Below are positions 57,672-64,000 of a DNA stretch of 64,000 bases, one piece after another. Position 1 is the first letter of the stretch. Each line of letters opens with the position of its first letter. This DNA is from an uncultured Mycoplasmatota bacterium (lineage in GTDB: Bacteria; Bacillota_I; Bacilli_A; Izemoplasmatales; Izemoplasmataceae), in assembly GCA_913062645.1 (NCBI GenBank), contig CAJXVW010000002.1, positions 365,433 through 429,432 on the forward strand, in the 5' to 3' direction. The position numbers and the translations under genes were made by a program. The notes under the pieces were generated by a model. The model saw only the letters and a list, made by a program, of their open reading frames with translations. It made no database searches and was not told the DNA's origin.

Positions 57672-58374
57672 CATCAAGTTCTACTACGATCTTCATATCC
57701 ACAGCGTGCTGTCGCCCGACGGCGACGAACTGATGACCCCCAACAACATCCTCAACATGGCAATGCTCAAGAACTTGGACTTCGTGGCCATCACCGACCA
57801 CAACAGTACCAAGCAATTACGTACCGTGGAACAAATCGAAAACGCCTATGACTTCATTTTCATTCCGGGCATCGAAGTCACCGTCAAGGAAGGCTTCGAC
57901 GTGCTCTGTTACTTTCCCAGCTACGAAGCGGCTCATGATTTCGACGCAGTCGTGGAAACGCATCTGAATCAGGACGACTGGGGGCCCTTCTCGGCCGCGG
58001 ATCAAGTTCTCACCGATGTCTACGACGTCGAACTGGAGACCTTTCCCAAGTCGTTGCGCAGCACCTCGCTGCCTTACGACGAGCTATACCACCAGGTTCA
58101 TGAACGCGGTGGCATTGCGATTCTTGCCCACGTCGAACGCGCCAGCAAGTCGGCGATGAACCATCACCGCCTGGAGGATTTGTCGTTTGACGGCATCGAA
58201 ATCCAAGCCTATCGCAAAACGGAGTTCCTAAACGAACATCCCGAACTTCGCGAGTACAAGATTCTAACCAACTCCGATTCCCATTCGCTGCTTACGATTC
58301 TAGAGCGGGAACAGAGTCTCGACCTGAGCGAAAAAAGCATCGATGCCTTTTTCGCCCATTTCCAGAGGGAGTGA
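57664..58374 (+). CDS. PHP domain phosphoesterase
   Basis: 236 residues. PHP metal motifs D-L-H-I-H-S, T-D-H-N, G-I-E-V, H-V-E-R and T-N-S-D-S-H in order. GTG start overlaps the previous gene by 8 bases. Family members act on phosphoesters of nucleotides or nucleic acids. Within this operon the job may be breakdown of a signal nucleotide, an inference from context. Confidence 0.88.
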   Translation: MSDIKFYYDLHIHSVLSPDGDELMTPNNILNMAMLKNLDFVAITDHNSTKQLRTVEQIENAYDFIFIPGIEVTVKEGFDVLCYFPSYEAAHDFDAVVETHLNQDDWGPFSAADQVLTDVYDVELETFPKSLRSTSLPYDELYHQVHERGGIAILAHVERASKSAMNHHRLEDLSFDGIEIQAYRKTEFLNEHPELREYKILTNSDSHSLLTILEREQSLDLSEKSIDAFFAHFQRE

Positions 58375-58378
58375 GACG

Positions 58379-58933
58379 ATGAACGAACTATCGCTGCACA
58401 TCCTCGACATCTGCCAGAACTCGATTCAGGCCAATGCAACCCTGATCGAGATCCTGATCGACGAACAACCGGCCAGCAATCGGTTTTCCATCACCATCCG
58501 CGACAACGGTCACGGCATGGATGAGAAAACCTTGAGTGAGGTCGCCGATCCGTTTTACACGACACGCACGACCCGCAAAGTCGGGATGGGCGTCTCGCTG
58601 TTCAAAATGGCCGCCGAACAGGCCGGTGGCAGTTTCACCATCACCTCCAAGCCCAACCAGGGCACCCAGGTCGTCGCGACATTTGCACACGACCATCTCG
58701 ACCGCGCACCGCTCGGTGCCATCGAGGACACGCTGTTGATCCTGATTTTGAATGAAGCCGGGATCGACATCCGCTACGAACACGTGGTGAACGATCGTAC
58801 CTACGTCTTCGACACGCGGGACGTCAAACAAATACTAAACGGCATTCCTCTCACGGATTCGGACGTAATCATGTGGGTAAAGAACAATATAACAGAAGGA
58901 ATAACATCGATTCATAAGGAGGAATCATTGTGA
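58379..58933 (+). CDS. HATPase domain protein, second copy
   Basis: 184 residues starting M-N-E-L-S-L-H-I-L-D-I-C-Q-N-S-I-Q-A; N box Asn, D-N-G-H-G-M and R-K-V-G-M-G-V-S-L are those of histidine-kinase-type ATPase domains. A further about 60-residue C-terminal region has no match. No dimerisation/His domain, so it is not a complete kinase. Confidence 0.85.
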   Translation: MNELSLHILDICQNSIQANATLIEILIDEQPASNRFSITIRDNGHGMDEKTLSEVADPFYTTRTTRKVGMGVSLFKMAAEQAGGSFTITSKPNQGTQVVATFAHDHLDRAPLGAIEDTLLILILNEAGIDIRYEHVVNDRTYVFDTRDVKQILNGIPLTDSDVIMWVKNNITEGITSIHKEESL

Positions 58934-59295
58934 AATCACTGGAAGATTTGAAGCGCATCCGCGATGCCGCGCAGCGCAAAGTAACGATGCGGGGCAAGAA
59001 CGACTTCACGCGCATCCTGGTCGGCATGGCCACCTGCGGTATCTCCGCCGGCGCCCGCCCGGTCATGAACAAGATCGTGGAAGAAATCGCTGAAAAGGAT
59101 CTGCAGAATGTCACCGTGACCCCCGTCGGATGCATCGGCGAATGTGCCATCGAGCCCATCGTCGAAGTCCTCGAGGGTGAAAAACGGACGACGTACTGCC
59201 GTGTCGACGTCGACGTCGCGGAGCGGATCATCAACGAACATATAATCGGCGGCAAAGTCGTCGAAGACAATCTCATCGGCAAATATAGACTCTAG
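58930..59295 (+). CDS. HydB-associated [2Fe-2S] thioredoxin-like ferredoxin
   Basis: 121 residues. The motifs A-T-C-G-I-S-A-G-A and V-G-C-I-G-E-C with C36, C68 and C72 match the small ferredoxin commonly placed before hydB. The 4-base overlap with its neighbour and the GTG start suggest coupling. Only three cysteines are visible in the usual positions. Confidence 0.88.
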   Translation: MKSLEDLKRIRDAAQRKVTMRGKNDFTRILVGMATCGISAGARPVMNKIVEEIAEKDLQNVTVTPVGCIGECAIEPIVEVLEGEKRTTYCRVDVDVAERIINEHIIGGKVVEDNLIGKYRL

Positions 59296-59306
59296 GTGGT
59301 GAAGGC

Positions 59307-61097
59307 ATGATAGAAAGAGCACATGTCCTGATCTGTAGTGGTTCGATGTGCGTGAGTCGGGGAGCCAAATCCCTGCGCGCCGAGTTTGAAGAACATTTGA
59401 CAAGATTGGGCATACGAGAAGAGATCAAACTGGTAAACACCGGGTGCGTCGGACTGTGCGAACAAGGACCGTTCGTCATCGTCTATCCCGAAGGCGTATT
59501 CTACGCCCTCGTCAAGAACAAGGACATCAAGACGATTTGCGAAGAGCATCTGTACAAAGGTCGCATCGTCGAAAAACTCGTCTTTGATGAGACGCTGACC
59601 CCGGAGAAGGACATACTTGCCTTCGATGAAATCAAATTTTACTCCAAACAGACCCGTGTTGCGCTCCGCAACTGTGGTCTGATCAACCCCGATGACATCG
59701 AGGAGTACATCGCCCGTGACGGCTACCGTGGTCTCGGCAAGGCACTCCTCGAAATGACCCCGCTCGAAGTCATCGAAGAAATGCAGAAATCGGGCTTGCG
59801 CGGCCGTGGCGGCGGCGGATTCCCGACCGGACGAAAATGGAAGTTCGCCTACGACCAGGAGAGCGACCAGAAGTTCGTCATCTGCAACGCCGACGAAGGC
59901 GACCCTGGTGCGTTCATGGACCGGGCCTTGCTCGAAGGCGATCCCCATTCGGTGCTCGAGGGCTTGATGATTGCCGGATATGCTATCGGCGCGGACAAAG
60001 GTTACATCTATGTCCGGATAGAATATCCGACCGCCATCGAAAAGCTCAAGACCGCCATCGCGCAGGCCAAAGAACTGGGCCTGCTCGGCAAGAACATCTT
60101 CGGCAGCGGCTTCGACTTCGACATCGAGATCCGTCTCGGTGCCGGTGCCTTTGTCTGTGGCGAAGAAACCGCATTGATCGCCTCGATCGAAGGCGGGCGC
60201 GGGATGTCCCGCAACAAGCCGCCGTATCCGGCGATTCGCGGCCTATGGGGCAAACCGACGATCATCAACAACGTCGAAAGTCTCGCCAATGTCTCGGCAA
60301 TCATGTACATGGGTGCCGAGGAATTCGCCAAAATCGGCACCGAACGTTCCAAGGGAACCAAGGTCTTCAGTCTTGGTGGAAACATCAAGAACGCCGGACT
60401 TGTCGAAGTCCCGATGGGTACCACGTTGCGTGAAGTCATCTATGAAATCGGCGGCGGGATCCCCGGCAACAAACAACTGAAGGCGGTTCAGACGGGTGGT
60501 CCGTCCGGCGGCGCCATCCCCGAAAGCATGCTGGACATGCCGATCGAGTATGAAACACTCGTGGAAGCTGGTTCGATGATGGGATCGGGCGGTATGGTCG
60601 TCATCGACGAACACAACTGCATGGTCGACATCTGTCGGTTCTACCTCGAATTCACCGTCGACGAATCCTGCGGCAAATGTACGCCATGCCGCGAAGGCAC
60701 CAAGAAAATGTATGAGATGCTCGAAATCATCTCATCGGGCACCGGTACGCTCGAAGACATCGACAAACTCGAACAACTCGCCAAGATGGTAAAGAATTCG
60801 TCACTGTGCGGCCTCGGCCAGTCGGCCCCCAATCCGATTCTGTCGATGCTGGAACACTTCCGTGAAGAGTTCGAAGCCCATGTCGTTGAAAAGCGCTGCC
60901 CCGGCGGCGTCTGCAAACCGCTGATCCATTACGAGATCACCAAGGATTGCATCGGCTGTACCAAGTGCGCCACCAACTGCCCCGTCGACTGCATCGACGG
61001 TGCCATCAAACAACTACATGAAATCGACACATCGGTCTGCATCAAGTGCGGTGTTTGCAAGAACATCTGCCCGGTCGATGCGATCATTACGGTTTAG
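59307..61097 (+). CDS. hydB: HydB/NuoF-like NADH-dehydrogenase (flavin) subunit with extra clusters
   Basis: 596 residues. Residues 1-90: thioredoxin-like [2Fe-2S] domain (C10, C15, C47, C51). Middle: NADH/FMN domain with G-R-G-G-G-G-F-P-T-G, C-N-A-D-E-G-D-P-G-A and the E-E-T-A-L-I flavin region; then S-C-G-K-C-T-P-C-R-E-G for the NuoF cluster. C-terminus: two [4Fe-4S] motifs C-I-G-C-T-K-C-A-T-N-C-P and C-I-K-C-G-V-C-K-N-I-C-P. All cofactor ligands appear complete, so NAD(H) exchange and electron bifurcation are possible. Confidence 0.95.
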   Translation: MIERAHVLICSGSMCVSRGAKSLRAEFEEHLTRLGIREEIKLVNTGCVGLCEQGPFVIVYPEGVFYALVKNKDIKTICEEHLYKGRIVEKLVFDETLTPEKDILAFDEIKFYSKQTRVALRNCGLINPDDIEEYIARDGYRGLGKALLEMTPLEVIEEMQKSGLRGRGGGGFPTGRKWKFAYDQESDQKFVICNADEGDPGAFMDRALLEGDPHSVLEGLMIAGYAIGADKGYIYVRIEYPTAIEKLKTAIAQAKELGLLGKNIFGSGFDFDIEIRLGAGAFVCGEETALIASIEGGRGMSRNKPPYPAIRGLWGKPTIINNVESLANVSAIMYMGAEEFAKIGTERSKGTKVFSLGGNIKNAGLVEVPMGTTLREVIYEIGGGIPGNKQLKAVQTGGPSGGAIPESMLDMPIEYETLVEAGSMMGSGGMVVIDEHNCMVDICRFYLEFTVDESCGKCTPCREGTKKMYEMLEIISSGTGTLEDIDKLEQLAKMVKNSSLCGLGQSAPNPILSMLEHFREEFEAHVVEKRCPGGVCKPLIHYEITKDCIGCTKCATNCPVDCIDGAIKQLHEIDTSVCIKCGVCKNICPVDAIITV

Positions 61098-61108
61098 GAG
61101 GTATGCGA

Positions 61109-62851
61109 ATGGACAAAGTCACCATCACCATCAACGGCCAGCAAGTCACCGTCCCCAAAGACTACAGTGTCATGCGTGCCGCCGAAGAACTCGGCATTGA
61201 CGTCCCCCGCCTGTGCTTCCTCAAAGACATCAACGAGACCTCCGCCTGTCGCCTCTGCGTCGTCGACGTCAAGGACATGAAGGGTCTCATCAACTCCTGC
61301 ACGCTCGCTGTTCGCGACGGCATGGAAATCGAGACGGACAACGAAGCCATTCAAGAATCAATCGTCGCCAATTTGCAGTTGCTCGCCAGCAACCATATCT
61401 TCGAATGCTGGGCCTGCGCTCGCGAACACAACTGCGAATTGCTTGATCTGATGCGCCGTTACAACGTGGACAACGTGTTCGGTGAAAACGACTTCTTCCA
61501 TAAGAAGGATCGGATGATCAACGACAGTTCGCCCTCCATCGTGCTCGACAGTGGCAAATGCATTCTGTGCGGTCGCTGCGTCTCGGCCTGTCAGAAACAC
61601 ACCGGCCTTGGCATTCTGGACTTCAACGAACGCGGCAACATCACCTACGTCGGCCCGGCGCTGATGCACGGCATGGAAGATTCCGGCTGCATCAGTTGTG
61701 GCAAATGCATCGACGTCTGCCCGACCGCTGCCATCAAAGAGCAAACTCACGTCGATCTCGTACTCGATGCGCTTCGCAACGAGAACAAGACCGTCATCGC
61801 CGTTCCCGATTCCGCCACGCGCGTGACGCTTGGTGAAGAGTTCGGCGGCGACATCGGTTCCGACGTGTCCGGCAAGTTTTATCGTTCGCTGCAGTTGGTC
61901 GGATTCCACGACATGATGGATCTCGACTTCGCAACGCATCTGACCATCGCCGAATCGGCCGCAGAATTCGTCGAACGGATCAAAACCGACGGTCCGTTCC
62001 CGATGTTTTCATCTTCCGCAGCAGGTTGGACGAGTTATCTCGAACAACACGGTTCTCATCAACTCGATAACATCGCGCGTGCCAAATCGCCGCAACAGAT
62101 GGCCGGCACCCTGATCAAACATCACTACGCCGACAAACTCGGCTTACGCAAAGAAGATGTCGTGGTCGTCGCGATCGCTCCCGGCATCGACCGCAAGGAA
62201 GAAGCCGCCCGGAGCGCCAATGTCTATCAAGGGATTCCTGATGTCGACTACGTGCTTACCACTCGCGAATACGCCCGCTTGCTGAAACGCAAAGGTATCC
62301 ATTTCATGCGCCTCGCCGATGGCGAACCCTTCGGTCAGTTGGCGGAATACACAGCTCCGACACGAGGCTTCGCAGCTGGTGTCACCGAAGCGCTCCTGCA
62401 CACCGTCAGTGACCTTCTGGAAGAGCCGAAACAAGCGCTCGAGTTCAAAAGTGCGCGTGGCCAGAAAGGTGTTCAGGAAGCCACTTACAAAGCGGCCGGT
62501 GTCGACCTCAGCGTCGCCATCGTGGCCGATGACATCTCCATTCAGGAGTTTTTCGACCGCATGGGTCGCACCAAAAAACAGTACCACTTTGTTGAATTCC
62601 TGCCCGGCGGTGGAACCGCATTCGAAGCAGGAGGTCTACCGATCCACGAAGCCCGCATCCAGGACAACGTGGCCGTCGGCAAACTTCGTCAGGATGCGCT
62701 TCAAGCGTTGTACGAGACAACTGAGGACACAACCTCGGCACTGAATGTGGCGATCAAGGATCTCTATGCCACGGTGCTCGACGCTCCCAATTCGAAACTC
62801 GCACAAGGCATGTTGCACACCAGTTACGAAGTGCGATCGTTCTACAAATAA
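61109..62851 (+). CDS. HydA-like [FeFe]-hydrogenase large subunit homologue lacking all H-cluster cysteines
   Basis: 580 residues. Intact electron-transfer part: [2Fe-2S] C36, C47, C50, C64; His-ligated [4Fe-4S] H96, C100, C103, C109; two [4Fe-4S] C151/154/157/161 and C194/197/200/204. The rest aligns with the hydrogenase domain without gaps at the motifs, but L1 T-S-C-C-P-G-W is S-S-S303-A304-A-G-W; L2 M-P-C-T-A-K-K is A-P-G359-I-D-R-K; L3 M-A-C-P-G-G-C is L-P-G500-G-G-T-A504. No cysteine occurs after residue 204. Hydrogenase activity by the standard H-cluster is thus not expected. Start at ATG 61109 after AGGAGG. Confidence 0.93.
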   Translation: MDKVTITINGQQVTVPKDYSVMRAAEELGIDVPRLCFLKDINETSACRLCVVDVKDMKGLINSCTLAVRDGMEIETDNEAIQESIVANLQLLASNHIFECWACAREHNCELLDLMRRYNVDNVFGENDFFHKKDRMINDSSPSIVLDSGKCILCGRCVSACQKHTGLGILDFNERGNITYVGPALMHGMEDSGCISCGKCIDVCPTAAIKEQTHVDLVLDALRNENKTVIAVPDSATRVTLGEEFGGDIGSDVSGKFYRSLQLVGFHDMMDLDFATHLTIAESAAEFVERIKTDGPFPMFSSSAAGWTSYLEQHGSHQLDNIARAKSPQQMAGTLIKHHYADKLGLRKEDVVVVAIAPGIDRKEEAARSANVYQGIPDVDYVLTTREYARLLKRKGIHFMRLADGEPFGQLAEYTAPTRGFAAGVTEALLHTVSDLLEEPKQALEFKSARGQKGVQEATYKAAGVDLSVAIVADDISIQEFFDRMGRTKKQYHFVEFLPGGGTAFEAGGLPIHEARIQDNVAVGKLRQDALQALYETTEDTTSALNVAIKDLYATVLDAPNSKLAQGMLHTSYEVRSFYK

Positions 62852-62854
62852 CAC

Positions 62855-62885
62855 AAAACCCAGTCAGCCGACTGGGTTTTCTTCT
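62855..62885. terminator. Terminator of the Hyd-like operon
   Basis: AAAACCCAGTC / GACTGGGTTTT with a 4-base loop and a T-rich tail; the converging HTH gene ends inside it. Confidence 0.85.
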
Positions 62886-63085
62886 GTTTCATATTCGAGC
62901 AAGTCACCGGGTTGACACTCCAGCACCTCACATATCTTCTCCAGGGTGGAAAAGCGAATCGCACGCACCTTGCCCGTTTTCAGATTGGACAGATTGGCGA
63001 TCGAGATGCCGACGGCATCGGCAAGTTCCTGAAGCTGCATTTTGCGATCGGCGAGAACACGATCAAGACGAGTGATGATCGGCAT
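62864..63085 (-). CDS. XRE/Cro-type HTH regulator (YozG-like)
   Basis: 73 residues, almost all helix-turn-helix: Q-E-L-A-D-A-V-G-I-S-I-A-N-L-S-N-L-K-T-G. Regularly found with a DUF2975 membrane protein in Firmicutes, as here. Confidence 0.92.
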   Translation of the reverse strand: MPIITRLDRVLADRKMQLQELADAVGISIANLSNLKTGKVRAIRFSTLEKICEVLECQPGDLLEYETEENPVG

Positions 63086-63088
63086 CGA

Positions 63089-63691
63089 TCACACCGTCAT
63101 GTCATGGTCTTCCTGCAGGTACGCCCCATAATCGAAGACATAGGCGAGAATCAGGATGATCAGACCCATGAAGACCGACTGGAAGCGAATCATGAAGTTC
63201 GCATTGGCTTCAAACAGATCAAGCAGATTGATCAAATGCAGTAAGAACATCGAGTTGGCGAAGGGCAGCACCACGGCCGCCACGAGATAGGCGATACCGA
63301 TCCATTTGAGACGTCTGATGTTGGCTTCGGAGAACGGCTGTTTGGCTTCGACATCGCGAACGACGTTGCGCAGCAATGTCAATATGTATTGAAGGAACCC
63401 AATATTGACAAGACCGACGAGACTGCCGATCACGAGCAACCATTTGACATTGACGACGCCACTGAAGATGGACTCGTCGATTTCATAGATGACGTTGGAG
63501 AACTGGATGTTGATGTTTTCGAGGTTGGATAGGTCGAAATCCAGCAGACCTTTGGGCAGCACGAGGAACACGATCAATGCGATGCCAAGGAGGCCAATCA
63601 GGATGTACAGACCGAGGGTGAACCAGCTGAGAAACAGATGCGTTCCCTGAATCAGGGATTTGAAACGGTTTTGATTGAAAGATCGACTCAT
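63089..63691 (-). CDS. DUF2975 membrane protein
   Basis: 200 residues with four hydrophobic helices and the D-V-E-A-K-Q-P-F-S-E-A-N-I-R-R-L-K-W-I-G motif that marks DUF2975. Partner of the adjacent HTH protein; together they probably sense and control something in the membrane, unknown. Start after GGAGGGATCGTC. Confidence 0.9.
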   Translation of the reverse strand: MSRSFNQNRFKSLIQGTHLFLSWFTLGLYILIGLLGIALIVFLVLPKGLLDFDLSNLENINIQFSNVIYEIDESIFSGVVNVKWLLVIGSLVGLVNIGFLQYILTLLRNVVRDVEAKQPFSEANIRRLKWIGIAYLVAAVVLPFANSMFLLHLINLLDLFEANANFMIRFQSVFMGLIILILAYVFDYGAYLQEDHDMTV

Positions 63692-63715
63692 GACGATCCC
63701 TCCTTTCACACCTAC

Positions 63716-63768
63716 ATCATATCGCATCATTTTATGTTTGTCAACAGTTATTTATTGTTTATCGATAA
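63716..63768 (-). promoter_or_regulatory. Promoter and palindrome of the DUF2975-HTH pair
   Basis: TTGACA (63744-63739) and TATGAT (63721-63716) on the minus strand with 17-base spacing; the palindrome TTATCGATAA lies just upstream at 63759-63768 and may be an operator. Confidence 0.7.
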
Positions 63769-63800
63769 TTTTTTATTGTTATACATCACAGTGAGTGAAA

Positions 63801-63822
63801 TAAAAAAGCCGCTGGGCGGCTT
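63801..63822 (-). terminator. rpmE terminator
   Basis: AAGCCGC / GCGGCTT with a 3-base loop and T tail on the minus strand. Confidence 0.85.
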
Positions 63823-63824
63823 GA

Positions 63825-64000
63825 TTATTCTTCTTCGTTCTTACGACCGTAACGTTTGTTGAATCGTTCAACGCGACCGGCAGCTTTACCGAATTTCTGT
63901 TGTCCGGTGTAGAAGGGATGACAGTTGGAACAAGTGTCCACGCGAATCTCCTCTTTCACACTTCCGGCTGTGAACGTGTTGCCACACGTCGTACAGGTAA
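63825..64000 (-). CDS. rpmE: Ribosomal protein L31 (partial; 5' end beyond window)
   Basis: The minus-strand frame reads C-T-T-C-G-N-T-F-T, then [15 protein letters not shown] and R-V-E-R-F-N-K-R-Y. The C-x-x-C pairs show the zinc-binding type. The gene stops at 63825; its N-terminal end lies past the window. Confidence 0.93.
   Translation of the reverse strand, partial: TCTTCGNTFTAGSVKEEIRVDTCSNCHPFYTGQQKFGKAAGRVERFNKRYGRKNEEE

Noticed and set aside
56513-58933. A stand-alone sigma-factor control module (partner-switching system)
   Set aside because: RsbW-like ATPases are present, but no sigma factor or STAS anti-anti-sigma protein is in the operon.
61109-62851. Loss of hydrogenase motifs due to a frameshift or sequencing error
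   Set aside because: The frame is open from start to stop, flanking residues align at each motif without gaps, and five separate codons would have to be wrong.

Overview
The window looks like the chromosome of an anaerobic, low-redox-potential bacterium of the Bacillota/Mycoplasmatota type. The clues are a short HisG paired with HisZ, a single-chain clade II-type PurL, guanine riboswitches, a small SRP RNA next to tadA, a parA-parB-rsmG-mnmG block, an indolepyruvate:ferredoxin oxidoreductase and a HydABC-like complex. Many genes stop at TGA, so the standard bacterial code is used and the Mycoplasma code is excluded. The DNA has moderate G+C content, short intergenic gaps and no recognisable mobile element, prophage or CRISPR array. 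A species cannot be named from the sequence alone.

Layout. 1-7755 (+): a complete histidine operon, hisZ(partial)-G-D-C-B-H-A-F-IE-K, almost every junction overlapping, closed by a terminator. 7.8-19.0 kb: mostly short transcription units for DNA repair (AlkC-like glycosylase), peroxide defence (glutathione peroxidase), a serine hydrolase, an AhpD-like protein, a P-loop kinase-like protein, a diguanylate cyclase with a degenerate receiver, membrane proteins and a membrane-anchored papain-like protease. 19.0-23.2 kb (-): iorAB, a PPP-family phosphatase and surE. 23.2-38.3 kb (-): a purine/GMP operon, guaB-purE-K-L-C-F-M-N-H-D-guaA, with one guanine riboswitch before guaB and a second immediately after the guaB stop codon, before purE. 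38.3-41.1 kb: a GltS-like transporter and two unknown genes. 41.18-42.64 kb (-): fourteen tRNA genes. 42.7-50.7 kb (-): mazG-like, DUF951, mscS, parB, parA, two related membrane proteins of unknown function, rsmG and mnmG. 50.8-53.4 kb (+): a two-component system. 53.4-55.7 kb (-): HAD phosphatase, ArsR-type regulator, SRP RNA, tadA and tdk. 56.0-62.9 kb (+): a nine-gene operon of the HydC/HydB/HydA type with DRTGG, HATPase and PHP genes in the middle. 62.9-64.0 kb (-): an HTH regulator with a DUF2975 membrane protein, and partial rpmE.

The most striking observation is the last gene of the Hyd operon. It is clearly homologous to the large subunit of [FeFe]-hydrogenase along its whole length and keeps every ligand of the N-terminal iron-sulfur clusters. 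All five conserved cysteines of the three H-cluster motifs are replaced, and no cysteine occurs after residue 204. The complex therefore probably moves electrons between NAD(H), flavin and ferredoxin or another partner without making hydrogen at a classical H-cluster. It sits behind a dyad-containing promoter region and carries a built-in set of putative sensor proteins. The iorAB genes in the same window could supply or use the reduced ferredoxin.

The second notable system is the serial guanine riboswitch arrangement around guaB, which suggests stepwise control of IMP dehydrogenase and then of the whole purine pathway from one promoter.
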